Assembly: GCA_002937505.1 (NCBI GenBank)
Contig: PTJY01000002.1
Location: forward strand, 1-64,000
Length of the DNA: 64,000 bases
Direction of reading: 5' to 3'
From: Alphaproteobacteria bacterium MarineAlpha12_Bin1
GTDB lineage: Bacteria; Pseudomonadota; Alphaproteobacteria; UBA6615
Numbering within the stretch: position 1 is the first letter of the stretch; the number at the start of each line of letters is the position of its first letter. Shown here in pieces: positions 40,633 to 48,707 of the stretch. The notes under the pieces are model-generated. The model was not told the origin of the DNA, made no database searches, and worked only from the letters and a program-made list of their open reading frames with translations. Made by a program: the position numbers and the translations under genes.

Positions 40633-41457
40633 TCAGGCTACAGCCTCTTTATGATTGAAAGACGTTGTAGCTTTATCTGAAAAAACTAAATCTCTACCGG
40701 ACAACAAACCTTCCATAGCAAGAGGAACTGTTGTCTCTAAATCTAGGATTGGAAGACCATGTGTGGGTGCTATGGCTTTAACACCTAATTCATTAAGAAG
40801 AGCATACATGCGTTCAACATAAATGTTCATATCAACAAACATGGTCCAGTATAAAGCCCGTTCGGCGAAAACTGCTGAAACATCTTTAAGGTCAAGGGAT
40901 TCAGCTTCCTCTGCAATTTGTCCACAATGACCGTCCCAATGATAATGGCTGTAAGCAAAGCCATCGCCTGGAAAGAGGACTTTTTCTCCAGAATCAAATC
41001 CCCACAAACTTGTTCGCATATCACGAACAACCGGTTCTGCAGCAACAAAAAGCCTGTCTCCCAAATCGATAGAATCACCTACCTCCATTGGACGAAGTAT
41101 GTCTGCATATTCAGGAAATGCTAGATGATAATCACTTATATCACCATGTATAGTTAACTCAGGAAAACGGCGTAGCATTCTTCCAAGGCCACCCGAATGC
41201 GGCGTTTCCTGGTGAGTCAAAAATAAATGCCGTAATGGGGCATTTTTGTTTGAGAGAACATCCGACATTTGTTTCTCAATTAAAGGAAAATCTTTTGGGT
41301 GACCTGTCTCAACCAACAGAGAAGACTTCGACCCAATAACCAAAAATGCAGCATTATATGCGTGATAAATCTTACCCTTAAAGGGTTGCTCCAAACAATC
41401 ACCCAACCAAAAAACCCCGGGAGCTAATTCTCTGGGTAATGAATTTTTATCTGTCAT
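40633..41457 (-). CDS. MBL-fold protein resembling flavodiiron/ODP beta-lactamase domain, degenerate metal motif
   Basis: 274 aa; LFLTHQETPHSGGLGRML in place of HxHxDH, and SLWGFDSGEKVLFPGDGFAYSHY. Confidence 0.82.
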   Translation of the reverse strand: MTDKNSLPRELAPGVFWLGDCLEQPFKGKIYHAYNAAFLVIGSKSSLLVETGHPKDFPLIEKQMSDVLSNKNAPLRHLFLTHQETPHSGGLGRMLRRFPELTIHGDISDYHLAFPEYADILRPMEVGDSIDLGDRLFVAAEPVVRDMRTSLWGFDSGEKVLFPGDGFAYSHYHWDGHCGQIAEEAESLDLKDVSAVFAERALYWTMFVDMNIYVERMYALLNELGVKAIAPTHGLPILDLETTVPLAMEGLLSGRDLVFSDKATTSFNHKEAVA

Positions 41458-41459
41458 AC

Positions 41460-42359
41460 CTATCTTTCCATGCCTCTATATACATACTCTGTATTAGCTC
41501 GTGATTTGTCTAAACTTCTTAAAGCCTCATCCAAGATCATAAACTGTTTTTCGACTATTTCTTTACCCTGTAGAATACAACCATAACCAGGGGCTATGGT
41601 CTCAATATCATATCGGTTAAAAACATCATAAACCTTTTGTCTTAACCCATCTATCTCTGCTCCCTCCAACCACCAATAACGCGTATTTAGTAGGAATGAA
41701 CGCACCCAACTAACATCTGTAGTATCGTTTTCAGATGATACCAGCCAAGGTCCTTCAGATTTATCACTCCAAATATGAGTGAACATATCAGAAGTGAATA
41801 AAACACGGCTGGCTTCATCATAGACCCAGCTAGTATTAATTAGTCGAATAGGTGCACTAAATGCAGAGACCGTTCTATCGTCACTTGTGCCCACAGAAAT
41901 TTTCCCATTCGGGTCCAATAAAGCGGTGTCTAGTTTAAGCGGCTCGTTTCCTTTCTCGTCTCGTCCGTCAAAATTAAAGTCCAACCATTCATCTATTCGG
42001 GGGATGGGTGCATAGCAAGCTATCACATTAAATTTCTGAGCTATAGGCATAGCGTTGCATACACTCATAAATTCATTCAAACGCATGGGGAATAGATGCA
42101 AGGGGAGATTAGCATCAATTACGCTACCTATCTGGCTCAGTATTTTTTGTTCGTGAATTGAGTACCCCGTATCTAGCAATAAAGCTCCGTCTTCCTGACA
42201 CAGTAGATAGCAATTGGAGGGAGTAAACCCTCTAGCACTTATCGGGTATGAACTTATACGTCCATTTAGCTCAAAGACATTTTGTAAGGCATACAACTTA
42301 CCCTCAAGCAGACTTGTTATATTTTCTGTTGTCATATTTATAATGAACCCGTCTGACAC
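41460..42359 (-). CDS. MBL-fold/flavodiiron-like protein lacking a canonical metal motif
   Basis: 299 aa; GALLLDTGYSIHEQKILSQIG and INTSWVYDEASRVLFTSDMFTHIW are FDP-like; the metal motif position reads FPMRLNEFMSV. ATG at ~42326 is an alternative start. Confidence 0.75.
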   Translation of the reverse strand: MSDGFIINMTTENITSLLEGKLYALQNVFELNGRISSYPISARGFTPSNCYLLCQEDGALLLDTGYSIHEQKILSQIGSVIDANLPLHLFPMRLNEFMSVCNAMPIAQKFNVIACYAPIPRIDEWLDFNFDGRDEKGNEPLKLDTALLDPNGKISVGTSDDRTVSAFSAPIRLINTSWVYDEASRVLFTSDMFTHIWSDKSEGPWLVSSENDTTDVSWVRSFLLNTRYWWLEGAEIDGLRQKVYDVFNRYDIETIAPGYGCILQGKEIVEKQFMILDEALRSLDKSRANTEYVYRGMER

Positions 42360-42405
42360 ACCTTTGTCAATTTAACTGAAAAAAGAAATACAGAGGAATG
42401 ATCCC

Positions 42406-43143
42406 ATGATTGAAGAAATAGCACACATTGAAACAAATGATGGAAAAATGGAGACCTTTATATTCCGTCCTGAAAGAAATGGTCCCCACCCGGCGATATT
42501 TTTTCTCATGGACGCTCCTGGAATTAGAGAGGAGTTAAAGGACATGGCTCGCAGGCTATCAACTGTAGGATATTATGTCCTCTTACCTAATCTTTATTAT
42601 CGTGCAGGGCAAAACACAACCTTTGGACCGGATGTCCTTACCGAAGGTAGTGAGGATTATAAAGCAATGCGAGCAATAAGGACTAAAATGACCATACCTC
42701 CAGTGATGGAAGATATTAAATCAATGCTGTCATATATTGATGACCTTAATGAGGTAAAAACTGGGCCTGTGGGCTGTCACGGCTATTGTATGAGCGGCCC
42801 ATACGCTCTAGCCTCTTGTGCTAGGTTTCCTGATCGAATTGTTGCCGCTGCTTCTTTCTACGGCACTTGGTTAATAAATGATGCAGAAGAAAGCCCTCAT
42901 CTCAATTTAGATAAAATAAAAGGCGAAATTTATATTGCCTGTGCTGAATACGACGAATTAGCTCCTCTAGATATGGTAGAAGAACTAAAAGCACTATTTG
43001 ACCAGTCGGGTGCAAAAGGCGAACTCGAAATTTACCCGGAAGTGCATCACGGTTTCGCTTTTCCGCTCAGGTGGTGTTACAACAAACCTGCTGCAGAACG
43101 CCACTGGGAAAGACTTATAACCCTTTACAAGAGAATACAATAA
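42406..43143 (+). CDS. Dienelactone hydrolase family protein
   Basis: 245 aa; HPAIFFLMDAPGIREELKDMARRLSTVGYYVLLPNLYYR, GPVGCHGYCMSGPYAL, YPEVHHGFAFP. Confidence 0.92.
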   Translation: MIEEIAHIETNDGKMETFIFRPERNGPHPAIFFLMDAPGIREELKDMARRLSTVGYYVLLPNLYYRAGQNTTFGPDVLTEGSEDYKAMRAIRTKMTIPPVMEDIKSMLSYIDDLNEVKTGPVGCHGYCMSGPYALASCARFPDRIVAAASFYGTWLINDAEESPHLNLDKIKGEIYIACAEYDELAPLDMVEELKALFDQSGAKGELEIYPEVHHGFAFPLRWCYNKPAAERHWERLITLYKRIQ

Positions 43144-43217
43144 TAGAAAAAAGAGTCTTTAACTTGATAAGACAAGATAACTTCCTCAACCTTTAAATCA
43201 TCAGTTAGGAAACTAAA

Positions 43218-44375
43218 ATGGGTTACATACCGTTACATTTCACAGAAGAAGAACGTATATTTCGTGACCAAATATATCGTTTTGCTGATCAAGAAATTGC
43301 TCCCATTGCTGATGAAATTGATCAAAATGATCGTTTCCCGGAAGAGATTATACCTAAATTTTCCGAATTAGAATTACTACAGTGGAGTGTTCCGGCCAGC
43401 CACGGCGGGCCAGAAGGGTCCCTAACTATGCTTTGTATCGCTCGTGAAGCAATAGCCAGGCACTCCTTATCTCTATCTGTTTTGGTTGGAGAAAACGGAA
43501 ATGGACTTGCTCTCCCATTACTATTTTCTGGCAGTGAAAAACAAAAAAATAAGTACTTTCCGATACTAGCAAAAGGCAAAACACTAGTTGCTTTTGCTCT
43601 ATCAGAGCCAGAAGCAGGATCAGACGCGGCTTCTTTGAAGACTCGTGCTATTCGAGACGGCGATGACTGGCTAATAAGTGGAAATAAAATTTACGTGACT
43701 TGTGGGCCTGTTGCAGAATTTATTCTTGTTTTTGCACGAAGCAATGAGAGACCGCGAGCCAAAGGTATATCAGCGTTTATTGTAGACACTAGTCTGCCTG
43801 GAGTAGTTCAAGGCCCTACTCATAAAAAAATGGGTTACAATGGAGCTACACCAAACTGTGATTATTTTTTCGACAATGTACGTGTTCCATCTGAGGCAAT
43901 GATCGGCGAAGATGGCGAAGGGTTTTCTATCGCTATGAAATGCATGCAATTTAATCGACCAGCGATGGCCGCTTCAGCGCTTGGAATTGCACAGGGAGCA
44001 TTGGAAAAATCTGTCGCATACGCTAAAGAACGGCAACAATTTGGTCGTCCAATATCTGATTTTCAAGGATTACAATTTATGATGGCTGATATGGAAATAC
44101 AGATAAACTCCTGCCGCGCTCTGCTATATGAAGTCGCCAATAGATACGATCATAATTTAATGGACAATTACGATTCTTTGACAGCTTCTGTAAAATGCAT
44201 GGCAAGCGACACTGCCATGAAAGTGACAACCGACGCAGTACAAGTTTTCGGAGGTGCAGGCTACATGAGACAACATTCTGTAGAACGCATGATGCGCGAT
44301 GCAAAGGTCACACAAATATTTGAGGGAACAAATCAAATTCAAAGAATGTTGGTAGCCAGGGATCTATTTAAATGA
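43218..44375 (+). CDS. Acyl-CoA dehydrogenase family protein
   Basis: 385 aa; AFALSEPEAGSDAASLKTRAIRDGDDWLISGNKIYVT, QVFGGAGYMRQHSVERMMRDAKVTQIFEGTNQIQRMLVAR. Confidence 0.96.
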   Translation: MGYIPLHFTEEERIFRDQIYRFADQEIAPIADEIDQNDRFPEEIIPKFSELELLQWSVPASHGGPEGSLTMLCIAREAIARHSLSLSVLVGENGNGLALPLLFSGSEKQKNKYFPILAKGKTLVAFALSEPEAGSDAASLKTRAIRDGDDWLISGNKIYVTCGPVAEFILVFARSNERPRAKGISAFIVDTSLPGVVQGPTHKKMGYNGATPNCDYFFDNVRVPSEAMIGEDGEGFSIAMKCMQFNRPAMAASALGIAQGALEKSVAYAKERQQFGRPISDFQGLQFMMADMEIQINSCRALLYEVANRYDHNLMDNYDSLTASVKCMASDTAMKVTTDAVQVFGGAGYMRQHSVERMMRDAKVTQIFEGTNQIQRMLVARDLFK

Positions 44376-45559
44376 GTTTTGTTAATAAAGGCTCTAGACC
44401 GTTATCTGGAATAAGAGTTCTAGATTTTACAACTATGATGGCCGGACCATATTGCACCCGCCAATTGGCTGACATGGGAGCCGAAGTTATAAAAGTAGAA
44501 AACCCTGATGGCGGAGAACAGAACCGTCATGCAGTTCCAGTTAGGGACGGCCATAGTGCAGTATATGCCCACTTAAATTCTGGAAAAAATTCAATTGCAA
44601 TTGACCTAAAATCACCGGACGGAGCTGCGATTGCATTAGACCTCGCCACGCACTGCGATATAGTAGTCGAAAACTCAAGACCCGGGGTAATGACAAGGTT
44701 AGGACTAGATTGTGAAGTAATTCGAAAAGTCCGTCCGGATATAATCTACTGCTCGATTTCGGGTTTTGGTCAAACAGGCCCTTTAGCTATGAATGCAGCG
44801 TTTGCACCGGTCGTACAAGCGATCTCTGGTTATGAATTAGAAAATATGAAACAACAACCAGAATTAACTAAACCCGGCCATGTCGGCATATTTTTTGCAG
44901 ACGTCATGGCAGGAGTGCAAGCCTTCGGCGCTATTAGCACTGCTTTGTTTTCTCGAACGCAAACGGGTCAAGGTCAATATATAGATGTGTCTCTATTGGA
45001 AAGCATGATCTGGTTGATGGTTTACGAACTTCAGATTTCTCAAAACCCCTCTGATACACCACGTGGACTATATCAACCAGTAAAGACATCTGATGGTTTT
45101 TTAATGGTAGCGCCAGGGAACCAACCAACCTTTGAAGCCATGGCAAAAGCCATGGGACATCCAGAGTGGATTAAAGATCCAAGATTTCAGGATCACGAAA
45201 GCAGAAGTCATAATTACTCAGCAATGATGAGTCTGATAGAATCATGGACCATAACTAAAAGCGCATTTGTCTGTGAAGAAATTTTACTAGAAGGCAAAGT
45301 TCCATGTGCTCGCTATCGCGAAGTATCAGATTTATTTGATCACCCACAATTGATACACCGAGACGCATTTACCAAAGCAAAAGACCCATCAGGAGAAATA
45401 AAAGTACCTAACCAGCCTTTCAAATTTGACAATAGTAACACTGACGCTAGGAATTGGGTCGAACCTTTGGGAAAATCAACACCAGATATTTTGAAAAAGT
45501 TACTGGACTTTGAAGACGCCAAAATTAAGGACCTGAGAGATAGCAAAATCATTTTATAA
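44372..45559 (+). CDS. CaiB/BaiF family CoA-transferase
   Basis: 395 aa; LSGIRVLDFTTMMAGPYCTRQLADMGAEVIKVENPDGGEQNR; ATGA overlap with the preceding ACAD gene. Confidence 0.96.
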   Translation: MSFVNKGSRPLSGIRVLDFTTMMAGPYCTRQLADMGAEVIKVENPDGGEQNRHAVPVRDGHSAVYAHLNSGKNSIAIDLKSPDGAAIALDLATHCDIVVENSRPGVMTRLGLDCEVIRKVRPDIIYCSISGFGQTGPLAMNAAFAPVVQAISGYELENMKQQPELTKPGHVGIFFADVMAGVQAFGAISTALFSRTQTGQGQYIDVSLLESMIWLMVYELQISQNPSDTPRGLYQPVKTSDGFLMVAPGNQPTFEAMAKAMGHPEWIKDPRFQDHESRSHNYSAMMSLIESWTITKSAFVCEEILLEGKVPCARYREVSDLFDHPQLIHRDAFTKAKDPSGEIKVPNQPFKFDNSNTDARNWVEPLGKSTPDILKKLLDFEDAKIKDLRDSKIIL

Positions 45560-45592
45560 ACTTTTTACGTTTCTTCGATGTATGATTTGGCT

Positions 45593-45622
45593 AAAGCTGC
45601 TTACCATAGAAAACAGCTTTTC
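45593..45622. terminator. Weak hairpin between convergent genes
   Basis: AAAGCTG (45593-45599) and CAGCTTT (45614-45620) arms between the stops at 45559 and 45624. Confidence 0.35.
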
Positions 45623-45623
45623 A

Positions 45624-46868
45624 TTAACGACCAGCAGCTGCCTCGGCAGCCCTTTTACTATACACAGGATCTGATGGGTCAGGTCTCATAAGATAGTTAC
45701 CTGCCTTTAATGCTAACACATCATTGGTGCCGTCTGAATGTAAAAAACTTTGGGCATCTCGAATCAATTTTTCCAGTGGGTTTTTTTTCATATAACCAGC
45801 AGCCGCCCAGAGCTCAAGAGCCTGCTGGCAAACGTGAACTGCCACTTCTGAAGCAAACACCTTGCAAAGGCTAGCATGCATCGGGTCCTGGTCTTCTCTT
45901 CCCGCTTCCCAAGCCGATTTCATTATGTAAGATCTCGCAGCAGTGATTTGCATGGCCATTCTGGCTAAACGCGTGCGCTGTATTTGATGATTAATTATCG
46001 CTCCACCCGCTTGCTCCCTCTCAAAAGCATATTGAACAGAAAGGTCATATGCGCGTTGTGCTACTCCCAGCACTGTAGCGCCAGCTTGAATATTAGAGCC
46101 ATAGCCAAGAAGAAACTCTGTGCCAATTTGAGCAGCATTACCTACTTCACCAACTCTATCTGAATCTGGCACTTCAACGTTCGTAAATTGTAGAGTCCCA
46201 TTTTGGACACATCGCTGCCCAAGTTTATCCCAAACCTCTATTACCTCAAAGCCAGGAGAATCAGCGGGAACCAGAAAAGATGTTAAACTTGTACGCAATG
46301 GGCCATCAGGATCATTCCGAGTTCTAACCATATAATATTTAGCAAGCCCACCATTTGATATATATCGCTTGGTCCCATTAAGAATCCAAACATCACCTTT
46401 TTTTTCTGCGCGCATCTGCAAGCCTTTTCCCGGCTCTTGATAAGGAAGTATATTTTCACTTCCAGCAGTGGGTTCAGTCGAGCAGATTCCCATAAGACAC
46501 GTGTCATCTTCTACAATGAGAGGCAACCAGCGCTTGCGTTGAGCTTCATTTGCAACTCTGCATACAGCTGTCAGAATTTTCCATGTTTGGTCAAACGCTA
46601 CCGCCATACCCAGGTCACCATATGCAAGCTGTTCTCCAATCATGGCAGCAGTTTCAACGTTTGCGCCTTCTCCTCCAAATTCTTTTGGAATTGTAAGTGT
46701 CCTCAACCCGAGACGGGAGCCCTCACGTACTACATCCCAATCAAAGGACTTTGATGGATCAGGCTCACGATCCGCTTTTTCTGCTGAAGGGATCATTACT
46801 TCAATAGCAAACTTTTTTGCTATAGCACGAAGTTCTTCTTGTCGTGGCGTTAAGTTAAAATCGACCAT
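45624..46868 (-). CDS. Acyl-CoA dehydrogenase family protein
   Basis: 414 aa; MVDFNLTPRQEELRAIAKKFA, ELWAAAGYMKKNPLEKLIRDAQSFLHSDGTNDVLAL. Confidence 0.95.
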   Translation of the reverse strand: MVDFNLTPRQEELRAIAKKFAIEVMIPSAEKADREPDPSKSFDWDVVREGSRLGLRTLTIPKEFGGEGANVETAAMIGEQLAYGDLGMAVAFDQTWKILTAVCRVANEAQRKRWLPLIVEDDTCLMGICSTEPTAGSENILPYQEPGKGLQMRAEKKGDVWILNGTKRYISNGGLAKYYMVRTRNDPDGPLRTSLTSFLVPADSPGFEVIEVWDKLGQRCVQNGTLQFTNVEVPDSDRVGEVGNAAQIGTEFLLGYGSNIQAGATVLGVAQRAYDLSVQYAFEREQAGGAIINHQIQRTRLARMAMQITAARSYIMKSAWEAGREDQDPMHASLCKVFASEVAVHVCQQALELWAAAGYMKKNPLEKLIRDAQSFLHSDGTNDVLALKAGNYLMRPDPSDPVYSKRAAEAAAGR

Positions 46869-46881
46869 TTTAAAACTCCCC

Positions 46882-47682
46882 TCATTCCGAATTATTCGCC
46901 AACCAGTTTTTAATAACTTCTAATGCTCGAGAAGCTTCCTCCATTAGAAAGAAATGACTTGAATTTTCAAAAACTTCCAGTCGCGCATTAGGCAGGACGT
47001 CCATCATCCAATTCTGAGAAGTCATTGAGCAGATAGGGTCATACCTACCTGCCATAACTAGTGCTGGTGTTTTTATTCCGCTTAACTGATCAAGAATATC
47101 ATGCTCTAAAACGGCCGTGGCCAAATAATCATAGGATTTCATATCACGGTCTTCATCACTTATCAGGTTGGTAATGTTCTTAATTATCGCAGGATTCTCG
47201 TTATAAAATGTTGGTGTTACAAACAATAGTAAAGCGTGGGGCGCCCATTCAGCCCAGCTCTTCCTCCATCCTAATAGCTCCTGCATGTTTTTTATTGTTT
47301 GAATCCCAATAGGGTCTAGTTTACCAAACGACGCTGCCATAGCGATTGATTGAAGACGGCTCGGCTGTTTAAGCGCCATATGCTGAGCGATCGCCCCTCC
47401 CATAGACCTGCCAATTATATGAGCTCGTTCAACGTCAAGTTGATCCATTAATTCAATAGCCGCATCTGCTAAATAAGAGGTACTTGTCGGTTCCTCTACC
47501 AAGGAGCTATCGCCTGAACCCGGATTATCAAATGCAATAACTCTATAGTCGTTTTTTAATGCCTCTATCTGAGGTCTCCAGGCGGAATGATCGCCCGCAA
47601 GACCATGAATTAGGATAACCGGAAACCCTTCCCCCTCTTCCACATAGTTAATTTCAAACCGACTAGTTTTTAAAACGGGCAT
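46882..47682 (-). CDS. Alpha/beta fold hydrolase
   Basis: 266 aa; FPVILIHGLAGDHSAWRPQIEAL, AHIIGRSMGGAIAQHMAL, NSSHFFLMEEA. Confidence 0.94.
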   Translation of the reverse strand: MPVLKTSRFEINYVEEGEGFPVILIHGLAGDHSAWRPQIEALKNDYRVIAFDNPGSGDSSLVEEPTSTSYLADAAIELMDQLDVERAHIIGRSMGGAIAQHMALKQPSRLQSIAMAASFGKLDPIGIQTIKNMQELLGWRKSWAEWAPHALLLFVTPTFYNENPAIIKNITNLISDEDRDMKSYDYLATAVLEHDILDQLSGIKTPALVMAGRYDPICSMTSQNWMMDVLPNARLEVFENSSHFFLMEEASRALEVIKNWLANNSE

Positions 47683-47744
47683 TATTTTCTACTCCTCTAG
47701 AAAACAAGTAAAAGCTTTGTTCTGTAAAAAAAATAAGTTATTTT

Positions 47745-48512
47745 CTATGTGTTGTGATGGCGATGCTCAAAATCAAGAACTTTCTCCTTAACTTCATCAT
47801 TGGTTAACACCCATCCGAGGCATCGGGCAACATTCTCCATAGCAAATTGATGCAAATCCAAGCCATACATTGATGACACGCAATCAGACATCATTATCAC
47901 CTTATAGCCAAAGTTGAAGCCATCAAAAGCAGCATTCTGACAGCATGTATTAGTATTAATGCCCATAATTAGCAGAGTATCTATCCCATTTCGTTTTAAT
48001 GACCACTCAAGCTCTGTACCAATAAAACAAGAAAGTGTCTTTTTATTTGTCACCATAAAATCTGTCGGCTGTACATCTAGTTCAGGCATAACTTGAGTTT
48101 GCACAGAACCCTCAACATTATGTAGAATTCCTTCTTTCTGCGCCTCAGTCTCAATTGCATTTTCACTGAAAGTTACTCCTCCTACGGCGTGTCGCGGATT
48201 CATAGAATCAGCAATTTCTTTTTCTCTCATTGTCAGCACCGCATGGTACACCTTTATGCCATGATCCCTGGCAAACTTAAGAAAATCGCTAGCCCCATCC
48301 AAAACCCGAGTTGCCTCTTCAGGTAAGGCGGGCATAGTTGCGTTAGTCATATCGAGATGGCCCCTGTGCATATCGACGGTTAAAACAGCGGTTTTAGCTG
48401 GATCAAACTCAAGCGCATCTTTCATTGTTTCTAAGCCCTCTGAGTGATCTTCTACATGAACGTCACGTTCTGTACCTAATTGACTCATTTTTCTCTCCGG
48501 TTTTGTATTCAA
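47745..48512 (-). CDS. Cysteine hydrolase, isochorismatase-like family
   Basis: 255 aa; TAVLTVDMHRGHLD (Asp), NKKTLSCFIGTELE (Lys), LLIMGINTNTCCQNAAFDGFNFGYKVIMMSDCV (Cys). Confidence 0.92.
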   Translation of the reverse strand: MNTKPERKMSQLGTERDVHVEDHSEGLETMKDALEFDPAKTAVLTVDMHRGHLDMTNATMPALPEEATRVLDGASDFLKFARDHGIKVYHAVLTMREKEIADSMNPRHAVGGVTFSENAIETEAQKEGILHNVEGSVQTQVMPELDVQPTDFMVTNKKTLSCFIGTELEWSLKRNGIDTLLIMGINTNTCCQNAAFDGFNFGYKVIMMSDCVSSMYGLDLHQFAMENVARCLGWVLTNDEVKEKVLDFEHRHHNT

Positions 48513-48707
48513 TTTTTCCTTTTTAAAGACACTTATTTAATTATAAACAAAAGACTCCATAGAAATTAATAAAAATGCAAGAAATAAACTGAAAGAAGCG
48601 TTGATTCAGAAATAATTAATTTAGTTATTTTCGACCGCTTCTTCTATTACAATTTTTAACACTCTAAGGTAGTTTATACTCAAAATGGTAGTTGAAGAAT
48701 ATAGGTT

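Noticed and set aside
47700-47744. A/T-rich hairpin-like stretch (AACAA...TTGTT) as terminator
   Set aside because: Stem of about 5 bp, too weak in an AT-rich context.
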